This document shows positions 8,452-15,936 of a stretch of DNA of 15,936 nt, piece after piece (the stretch's first letter is position 1; every line of letters starts with the position of its first letter). A program made the translations under genes and the position numbers. The notes beneath the pieces were generated by a model. That model saw nothing but the letters and a program-made list of their open reading frames with translations. It did no database searches and was not told where the DNA came from. Source of the DNA: Conidiobolus incongruus B7586 (lineage: Eukaryota; Entomophthoromycota; Entomophthoromycetes; Entomophthorales; Conidiobolaceae); contig JNEM01012790.1 of the NCBI GenBank assembly GCA_000697335.1, positions 1 to 15,936 on the forward strand. Reading direction: 5' to 3'.

Positions 8452-9835
8452 CATACAAATTGTAAAAATATAACTTGGGCAAATCTGCCTAAAGAAATCA
8501 TTGCCTAGATCAGTTACTATGCACACAAATATTTCTTTCAGATAAATTAGAAAATATTGCCTATGATGCATCAATAAGTTGATCTTTTGATAGTTAACTA
8601 AATTCAAGTTGAATTATATAGAATATTTTACTGAAATCAATGTGAATTCAATACTTCCTATTGATAATGAATTTTTCCAAAGAATTTATTTGCAAATTAG
8701 AGAATAACTATTTTGAGATTGAACCTTCAAAATGAAGTAATAGATTAAGTTATTTGACTGAATTAACTGCAGTACTAACAGGATTTAACACCTTCGATGC
8801 ATTTTATTGAAGGGATATTATCAGGATCAAGATCACTTTACAGAACAGAATCAATTATTGGTTAATTTATCAATTATTAGTGCGTGAATAAATTGAATTG
8901 GAATATAGATCGCGAGAATTTATTCCTAATATTCCTCAACTATCAGAGTTTGCAATAAAAAGATTGAAATTTCATAGTTATTCAAATTGTTTAAGTTTAG
9001 TCTTGGGAAATTTTAATACTATCAAATATCAAGATTTGAACTGCAGTATATTGTATTCAAGAGATAAGCGTGTATTCCCAAATCCATCAATAATAGTTAC
9101 CCTCAATACCTTTCTTAATCGCAAACCTTTAGACCATCTTTGTCTTTCGACTTATTGCGATTCCAATGATGAGTCTGCTACTGCATCCATTCTTATATTT
9201 TACCTATTTAGATAATTTTTCAGTCAATATTTCAAAACAAAAATGGCTAAGGCATATATATTTTGGCTCTGCTTATTCCAACTCCCTTATTTTTGAAGCA
9301 CCAATTCTCTTTCACCATAAGTGGACAGATCTAATAAGTTCGAGCCTCTTTTCTATCGATGAATATTTGATGATGTATACTACTCAATATTCTCTGGAGG
9401 ACCCAGCACCCAGCTTATTAGCTATTATTCAATTGATAGATATTTATTTCAAAATGCAATCACATTGACATTATACTTACCTAATACTGAATCATTAGAT
9501 ATACTTACCAATTCCTAATATACCTCCTTACTATGCCCACATATCATATAGTTGAAATTTTAATTTTAAAACTGGCATATTGACAGATTTTCTACCGCTT
9601 TTCATCAATCTTTAAAATGTTAAGAGCTGCACTTCATTTTTTCAATTCTGAAAGTGTCCATTTGATCAATCGTCTCATATCCAAAAAGCTTAATTTGAGA
9701 GTTATATTTTGATTTTTGTGAAAGCTTAAATTATAATTCCCATTTGGGTTCTAGAGATATCAGAGTTTGGAACTTTTTTTAATGTATCTCAAATTCTAAT
9801 CCAACCTGAATATAAATCCTTCAATCCACTAACAT
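8452..9835 (+). pseudogene. F-box/LRR-type pseudogene C
   Basis: This plus-strand paralogue is recognisable from F-box to C-terminus. TWANLPKEIIA (8473-8505) matches SWGNVPKEIIM of the intact gene, but no ATG lies at the expected place and stops follow at once. The repeat region resumes in the frame 8898-9212 (FIPNIPQLS against LLNILPQLS, and FLNRKPLDHLCL against IHPGLERLNL). It then shifts to the frame 9166-9465, with HHKWTDL and SLFSIDEYLMMYTTQ matching QHKWMNL and SLFLIDGYLITYIIQ. Weaker but ordered matches continue: DFLPLFINL near 9580, LINRLISKKLNLRVI near 9670 and RDIRVWNFF near 9755. Net length is about 100 bases shorter than the intact gene. Several frameshifts and many stops make it non-functional. 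Confidence 0.8.
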
Positions 9836-10474
9836 TTGTTATCAATCTTGAGGTATTCCGTTCACGATTTAACTTTTAAATAATCAACTTAATCCTTGAT
9901 AGATATTGTGAATCAGTAAATATTTATTTTTACTCCAAAAATTCAGCAAAATGTATTGAAAGATATAATTTATTATTATTATTATGCTACAATGTGATAA
10001 TATAATCGATTCCTAGGAAATAAAATGGCGGATATTGATGATTAATTAAAATGCAATTTCAAAATATTTTTGATTGAAATTGAAAAGGCATAATTTATAA
10101 TAAATGATAGTTAATAGCTTTTTTATTAAATATCTCAACCTATAATTCACTCTTAATTCTCTTTTAACCCAAAAAAATTCCTTATTTTTAATATTTATAT
10201 TCAATTTACTCATTACATAGTTTTCTCAACAACTTAATAATATTCTCAATAATAAATATCTTTATATTTAACATAATTCTAGCTCATTATACTTATTTAT
10301 GTCCATATCATGTTGCATATATAAAACCACTAACATATAATCCAATCATTCATTTAGTTATTTAGAATTAGAATTAATACTTTTATTTAATTGTATTGAT
10401 ATTGATTTTTAAATTATCCAAACTTATAATCAAGGATCAATATTTTTCATTTATATGAACTAATTATTTATTCA
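9836..10474. other. Intergenic spacer between pseudogenes C and D
   Basis: No gene or repeat element is recognised. It contains a short TTA/TAT microsatellite (about 9969-9985) and, upstream of pseudogene D, a TATA-like stretch GCATATATAAAACC near 10316-10329. That stretch is plausible as a relic core promoter but lies about 145 bases before the D start. Confidence 0.45.
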
Positions 10475-11979
10475 ATGTCAAATCCAAATATTATAAATCG
10501 GGCTAACTTCCTCGAACAAGACATCTTTCAAATCACTGGTTATATTGAAAGGTTTTTACAATTCAAAATTGTGTAAATTAACCGACATTGATACAAAACG
10601 ATTGATTCTTTGATGCTTTATTCAATGGAAAAAGTAACAGAGAGTATGTATCAAATATGGTTGAAAATATGATTCATTTGTTCTTTCATTAACTTCCGTT
10701 CCGGGATCTTACGATTAGTACAGAAATTACTGATTAACCTTCTTATATTGAAACTCATGAATAGAAAGGTCTAGTAGATGTATTGAATAGTTTAGTGATG
10801 ACATTGTTACGTTTTAAAACAATTAAATCATTAACTTTGTGAGATTGTGTTGTAACTAATCATGAATCAGTTCAAGCATTTAAATTAATATCATAACTAG
10901 CAAACATTGAAGTACTTTATTTTTCAACCCAATTTTCAGATTTAATCTCTTTAATCTATTCTCTACCACATTTAACTATTCGTCAATTATTGTTACATTG
11001 CTTATCCAATTATTTACTGTATTGATTTAAAAGTACAGATCTATGAAAAATTTAAAAGTTTTGAAACCTGTTGATTTTAGAGGAATGAAACAGATATACT
11101 ATCTACTTTGTTGTCAATAATATCCTTCAATTCATTACTCGTCCATCCAAACTCGGAGACTATAGTTCTTATATTTTACCACCATTGCAATCATCAAATA
11201 TCCATTGAACTTCAGTTTGGCTCTGAGCTTCTCAAAATGCTATTTAATCCTTATTTTCCTCATATTAAGGATTTGGTTATAAGAAAAACTTTTAGTTCCA
11301 GAGAATTGGAATCAACTCTATTTGATGTACAGATCGCTTTATATACTCAAAAGTTTGTCGATTTCACGAAGCCCAGTCTCTGCATAGTTGATAAGTATTT
11401 GATAACATATATTGTTCAACAATGTCTCAACCTATATGAGCTCAATTTTGAATTTTCCCTGATCCTCCCTCAACATCCCGATTCAATGAGCTCATCGCTC
11501 CTTAAAAATCTCAAGAAATTATTTTTTGGATACTCTATCCAACTTATTAAGCAATATTTAATTATTTAATATCTATTCCCAAATTTTGTCACTTTGATAT
11601 TTAGTAAAATGAATCAGAATTCAGATAACATATCCAATGACCTATGATATGTTTTATTGCTATTTTCTCAAATTTTTGGTTTTACATATGTAAGCTCCCA
11701 AATTGCATCAATTAATAATAGAACTTGATTGTCCTGTACCTTGAATGACATATTATTGCTGTTTATGACCACAAAATACTTTTTATGGTTCAGTCAATTG
11801 CCGAATTACTCAATTTGAAATTCCTATATACTATTAATTATGATCATTGTTTAAACTCAGGTTACATAGATATTAACCTTCCCGAAAACTTCACCTCACA
11901 ACCTATTCCCTTATAGAAATATAACCCCAGAATACCTGTCACATCACTTCAAGGCCTTATTCTTCTGAAAATCAAATAA
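10475..11979 (+). pseudogene. F-box/LRR-type pseudogene D, full length
   Basis: From ATG (10475) to TAA (11977-11979) the span is 1505 bases, against 1500 in the intact gene. The F-box region is eroded (ANFLEQDIFQITGYIERFLQ) and followed by stops. The next block is clear: FKTIKSLTL-stop-DC against YKSIKSISLSDC, then VQAFKLIS, and LPHLTIRQLLLHC against LPQLSLEQLTWYC. A 153-codon open stretch (11108-11569) contains LYTQKFVDFTKPSLCIVDKY and LITYIVQQCLNLYEL, matching the intact LITYIIQHCPNLTEL. Then come LFPNFVTLIF, a stop, LLLFSQIFGFTYV, and a last block VQSIAELLNLKFLY against IDSLIAKIPHLKMLY. The C-terminal end falls at the equivalent place in both copies, which supports the stop chosen for the intact gene. 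It is broken by several stops and at least one frameshift. Confidence 0.88.
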
Positions 11980-12064
11980 ACTTCTTTACACCACCTACTG
12001 TCGACTAATTGTTTATAAATAACCATTGTTGGAATACATTTTCATCATCTCCGATCTTCTGTGA

Positions 12065-12223
12065 AGCTTATTAAACCCTAATCAAAAACCAATGGAATAC
12101 CTTGACTTGAACTACGAAAGAAACCACAAGCAAGTCACCTACTTTCCTACCACCTACTTACTACCAGCAATTGTTAGAGCCACAAAACAATTCCACTCTT
12201 TAAACCAATGGTTCATGTATTAA
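12065..12223 (+). other. Short C-rich open stretch, unrecognised
   Basis: An open frame runs from just after a TGA (12062-12064) to TAA (12221-12223), with an internal ATG at 12092 giving 43 codons (MEYLDLNYERNHKQV to QFHSLNQWFMY). It is visibly richer in C than its surroundings. It directly follows the end of pseudogene D, and its leucine/aromatic spacing is loosely like a repeat end. I cannot align it with the intact F-box protein. It could be the tail of another lost paralogue, a small gene, or chance. Confidence 0.25.
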
Positions 12224-13122
12224 AGATTATACGGAAAGATTAAATAATCGATTTTCAATTTAAAATTCAAAATTTAAAATATTCTAAAATAAAAATTTTT
12301 AATTATTTAATTAAAAATAAAATATCATTTAACAAAGATAATAAATATATAATTATTTTATATACCACTATAATTTTATGTTGATAAATATAACTATATA
12401 TTATTCAAAGACCTAATATAAATTTCAAATTTTCTAAAGTTTAATTTATCAATTAATATGAATAAACTAAGAATATTAGATTCAAATATAAATTTTATAT
12501 ATTAACAAGTTTTGAAGGATCATATATATAATATATTTTGATCATTTAAGGATATTTTGATCAATTTAAAAAGAAATTTATAATTGTTAATGAAAATAGT
12601 ACACTGTTTATGATTGTTTAAAAAATAAGTTTAAATGATATTCAACTTTGAAATTTTTTTTCAAAAATATATTAAAAATTAGGGTTAATATTGGTTTACT
12701 TTGAATTCAACAATATTTGGTGAGACTAATATTAATTTTATGAAAAGGAAAGTGACATATTTTCAAATTTGCATATTTAGCCAAATTTTTAAAATTTATA
12801 TTATGCTAAAATATAATTCAAAAATAAATTGGTAATTGTATTTTTACCATTTCTAAATATGGAAATATAGAGATTATTTTAAAATAATTGAAATGAACAG
12901 CAAATAATAGAGTATGAATATCAAATCAACAATAAACATTAGTCAAAAATATAAAAAGATATTGGTTGAATATTTAATATCAATGATATATCTACTCAAT
13001 ATTTAATTCAAAATTTCTTTGTAAATATTTTATATTTTTTAAATTCATAGATCACAATAATCAATTTTAAACATATATTTGAAAACTTGATATATTCACT
13101 ATTGTAGAAAAAATTTTGTTTA
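12224..13122. promoter_or_regulatory. Upstream region of the intact F-box gene; no defined motif
   Basis: This is about 900 bases of AT-rich DNA with no open frame, transposon end or RNA gene seen. It must contain whatever promoter drives the gene at 13123. TA-rich stretches such as TATTTTATATTTTTTAAATT at 13025-13044 could serve as core promoter sequence, but composition alone gives many such matches. A single TTAGGGTTA near 12679 is isolated and is not a telomere tract. Confidence 0.35.
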
Positions 13123-14622
13123 ATGTACGACCTAGAGGCTGCTAGTTGGGGTAATGTTCCTAAGGAAATCATCATGCAAATCGCTGAATATTTACAAAGA
13201 AGATTACAAATACCTCTTAGACTAATTAACAAACATTGGTGCCAATCTCTCAATTCAGTGATATATTGCTCACTCTCTGGATACTCTAAAATGTATATTC
13301 CAAATATTCTTGACAAGTATGGCTTCATAGTTCATTCAATACCTTCGGAAGTTTGGGATCTAGCCATTATTAAAATCATCATTAACAAGTGTAAATTGAT
13401 TGAAGATTTTGAATGGAGTAATAGAAGGGGATCCATAAAAAGTTTGATACTAGTACTATCAAAATATAAATCAATCAAATCTATATCATTATCAGATTGT
13501 GATAATGATTCGGTTGTGCAAAGCGAATGGTACCAAGTATTCTATCTAATTTCTAAACTCCCTCACCTTAAAAAACTTAATATTGCACACCCATCTCATC
13601 AATTCACTGCATTATTGAATATTTTACCACAATTATCCCTGGAGCAGTTAACTTGGTATTGCGAATATGATAAGACACTTTTATGTATGAACTATTATCG
13701 TGGTTTATCCAATTTAAAATCAATTGAGTGGACAGTATCTTATGAGAATTGTTCAAATTCTTCGCTGGAGAGTTCAGTGATTTCACCAAATTCATTACTC
13801 ATTCATCCAGGTTTGGAGCGTCTAAATCTTGAGATTGATAATTATTATATTGATGAAGAACCTCGTATGACTTATATAGCTTCAGAACTCACCAAAACAT
13901 TTACAAACTCTCTGTTCTATAATGTAAAAACTTTTGAATGGCATTTTTGCCTATCTTATTATTTATCATTATCTCAAATATTTGACAAACCGCTAAACTC
14001 TCATCAACATAAATGGATGAATTTAACTAAGATAAGTCTCTTTTTGATTGATGGATATTTGATTACATATATCATCCAACATTGTCCCAATTTGACTGAA
14101 TTATACATGGATTCCCTTTTACCTCTACCATATCATCCTAATCTAATGAGTTTACCACCTCTATTTGTGTTGAAGAAGTTATATTGTCATACTTTCGATA
14201 CAAGGTTATATCAAAATTATCAAATAGTCCAACATATATTTCCAAATGTAACCTATTTATATATTACCGATAACGTCTCAAATTGGGAACCATATATTAT
14301 CGATTCTTATTACATTCCTCTACTATTCCCTCAAGTCACGTTTATGATTTTGGATACATACTACCTCAAATTTAATCGATTAATATCCGAGTATAATAAT
14401 GATATCAATTGGAAGGAGCTTTATATCAACTACAAAGATTTTGATTTAATCGATTCACTCATTGCTAAAATACCTCATTTAAAAATGTTATATATTCATT
14501 TATCTAATGGCTTTGACACCTCTTTAAATTGGGATCGCGATGACATTCAAGTATATAGAGTATCTTATGTAAATCAAATGAGTTTTGAATTCAAAATCTT
14601 GGATAAATTGAAACCAAACTAA
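13123..14622 (+). CDS. Intact F-box/leucine-rich-repeat-type protein, 499 aa
   Basis: This is a single-exon gene of 499 codons and the only intact coding region seen. Residues 8-52 form an F-box-like domain: SWGNVPKEIIMQIAEYL, then PLRLINKHWCQSLNSVIY. The L/V-P-x-E-I-x-x-x-I pattern and the L-R-x-x-N-K-x-W helix are the hallmarks. F-boxes bind Skp1 in SCF ubiquitin ligases, so a substrate-receptor role in nucleus or cytosol is the family expectation, not shown here. Residues from about 60 on carry irregular leucine-rich units of the L-x-x-L-x-x-L kind (LPHLKKLNI, HPGLERLNL, CPNLTELYM, IPHLKMLYI). No signal peptide or membrane segment is evident. The start is supported by F-box position and the stop by pseudogene D. 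GC is roughly a third, well above the flanks. Three decayed paralogues lie nearby. The target is unknown. Confidence 0.9.
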   Translation: MYDLEAASWGNVPKEIIMQIAEYLQRRLQIPLRLINKHWCQSLNSVIYCSLSGYSKMYIPNILDKYGFIVHSIPSEVWDLAIIKIIINKCKLIEDFEWSNRRGSIKSLILVLSKYKSIKSISLSDCDNDSVVQSEWYQVFYLISKLPHLKKLNIAHPSHQFTALLNILPQLSLEQLTWYCEYDKTLLCMNYYRGLSNLKSIEWTVSYENCSNSSLESSVISPNSLLIHPGLERLNLEIDNYYIDEEPRMTYIASELTKTFTNSLFYNVKTFEWHFCLSYYLSLSQIFDKPLNSHQHKWMNLTKISLFLIDGYLITYIIQHCPNLTELYMDSLLPLPYHPNLMSLPPLFVLKKLYCHTFDTRLYQNYQIVQHIFPNVTYLYITDNVSNWEPYIIDSYYIPLLFPQVTFMILDTYYLKFNRLISEYNNDINWKELYINYKDFDLIDSLIAKIPHLKMLYIHLSNGFDTSLNWDRDDIQVYRVSYVNQMSFEFKILDKLKPN

Positions 14623-15046
14623 ATCAATTACATTTATTATGAATATATTAGACTTCTTAGAATGAGATTTGAAAATATATTTCTAACTACTATAATGATA
14701 TTAATTATAAAAAGTATTGATGTATTAAAATGGAGCCTAGAATTAATAGGATTTATAATTTTGATCTAAATGAATGTTATTTTGATTCTACCATTGATAC
14801 TGAGTAATAAAAATTTTTAAAAAATACTTTTTGATCATAAAAATACTATACCAGCCTCTTATTTGTTTAGAAAATATATGTATTTTTATATTTATCCTCA
14901 TTTCGCATTATGAAAACCAAATATTATTAAGAAAGGTTAATAATACAACTATTTAATTAATTTTTTTATTATAAATGATACCAAAGTTCATTAAATAATA
15001 TATTTAATATATCAATCAACATTATTAACTATTAATTTAAACCATA
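14623..15046. terminator. 3-prime flank of the F-box gene with candidate poly(A) signal
   Basis: Untranslated downstream DNA. An AATAAA at 14806-14811, followed by T-rich sequence, is the best candidate polyadenylation signal, about 185 bases after the stop codon. In DNA this AT-rich such hexamers arise by chance. The rest, up to the TA at 15045-15046 where the next transposon starts, shows no gene. Confidence 0.35.
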
Positions 15047-15936
15047 TTACTCTGTAATTTTAATAATAAAAACTTTCGCAATTAAAAAAGTTAAGCAATT
15101 TAATATATAGTATAGAAAAATTAATACTCTCTTTTATTATTAATAACTTTTTGCTATATTTTTAGCAAACATTTAATATATAAAAAAGAGTTCATTTTAT
15201 TAAAAACTAAAATAAATATTTTCACAAACCAATTACAAATTCCTGTAAAAATTTTCTTACTTATATGCTAGTTTTTAATTTCTTAAGTTATAATCTAAAG
15301 AATATATTAAATATGGTAGTTTTTTTTTCAATTATTTTTGATTAGAAAATTTTTCATAAGTTTAACTTTATATATTCTATAATTATTATGTAAATTAATA
15401 AATTTTTATGAATTATTTTAAAAAAACCAATTAAAAATAATTTTTTTTAAAAAAACAATATAAAGTTTATTATTAATTGATTTTATTTCAAAATTAATAA
15501 AAATAGAAAATATTATAAAACTTATTATAGAAATTACAATTTTCTTTTAAATAAAATATTTATTTAAAGAAAATTATAAAAAAATTATTTAACTTAATAT
15601 GGCATTTTAATTTATATTTTAATATAAGAATATATATAAAAAGATTTAAGATTTAAGATTCAATTATTATAATGATTTATTATAAAAATTTTGGTTTTTT
15701 ATTATACTTTAAAAAGCTTTAAATAATAATTATTTTTTTTAATCTTTAGTTAAATTATTAAATATTTATTTTTATTAATCAATTTTAATTGAGACTTTAA
15801 TATATATATAATACCTGAATATATAATATTAAAATATTTTAATAATTTTTAACTAAAACAAAAAATTGTTTTTTATATATATTTAATATTATTAATAATT
15901 TAAAAAGGAATAATAAAATTTATTTTTTTATATTTT
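15047..15936 (-). mobile_element. Tc1-like family 2, degraded copy 2 (cut by window edge)
   Basis: It starts with TA (15045-15046) then TTACTCTGTAATTTTAATAA, matching the start of copy 1 at 6912. From there to the window end it follows copy 1 in order and orientation. Shared landmarks include GCAATTA near 15079, TATAATCTAAAGAATATATT at 15290-15309, ATTATTATGTAAA near 15384, CCAATTAAAAATAATTTT near 15428, and ATTATTATAATGATTTATTA near 15664. The minus strand keeps a trace of the transposase catalytic block (TCTTTAGATTATAACTT, the S-P-D-L-N position, near 15287-15303). No open frame survives. The other end lies beyond the window. Confidence 0.75.

Noticed and set aside
8422-8607. Minus-strand frame of 61 codons
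   Set aside because: It is the antisense of the F-box start of pseudogene C, which aligns on the plus strand.
8452-11979. Pseudogenes C and D as intact multi-exon genes
   Set aside because: Stops and frame changes lie inside blocks that align without gaps to a single-exon paralogue, and no consistent GT...AG pairs remove them.
12670-12690. TTAGGGTTA as telomeric repeat
   Set aside because: There is only a single occurrence, with no tandem array.
13008-13328. Minus-strand frame of 106 codons overlapping the start of the intact gene
   Set aside because: It is antisense to the F-box region, has no recognisable domain, and overlaps a well-supported gene in another frame. The minus-strand frame at 13604-13795 was dropped for the same reason.

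Overview
The window reads as accessory DNA from a very AT-rich eukaryotic genome. It has no operons or ribosome-binding sites. It holds one long intronless F-box/leucine-rich-repeat-type gene, decayed paralogues of that gene, and Tc1/mariner-like DNA transposons whose damage is almost all C-to-T/G-to-A. An early-diverging fungus of the Conidiobolus/Entomophthoromycotina kind would fit (large F-box families, low GC, Tc1 elements). That placement is inference from general resemblance, not proof.

Layout. Positions 1-3380 are a nest of Tc1-like transposons (family 1). An outer copy on the minus strand enters from the left edge. A second full copy on the plus strand (1492-3063) sits inside the terminal repeat of the first, and the displaced tip of the outer copy reappears at 3066-3110. 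Both had landed in a still older copy, whose end survives at 3113-3380. The two full copies face opposite ways and so form an almost indel-free inverted repeat of about 3 kb. Positions 3925-5256 (minus) hold F-box pseudogene A. Positions 6110-8186 hold a second Tc1-like family: a plus-strand fragment abutting a minus-strand copy with one recognisable TA-flanked end. Then, all on the plus strand, come F-box pseudogene C (about 8452-9835), F-box pseudogene D (10475-11979) and the intact F-box gene (13123-14622). A second minus-strand copy of transposon family 2 starts at 15047 and runs off the right edge.

How it fits together. Four members of one F-box family lie within 11 kb, and three of them are broken. 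This is a birth-and-death gene cluster embedded in, and bracketed by, transposon relics. The intact protein would be predicted to act as a substrate-recognition subunit of an SCF ubiquitin ligase, through an N-terminal F-box and a C-terminal repeat region. The transposons appear dead: catalytic residues and the start codon are lost by transitions, and stops replace Trp and Gln codons. The pseudogenes between them keep a more normal base composition. That contrast suggests a repeat-directed cytosine mutation process resembling RIP.

I found no RNA genes, CRISPR arrays, viral elements or clear prokaryotic signals.
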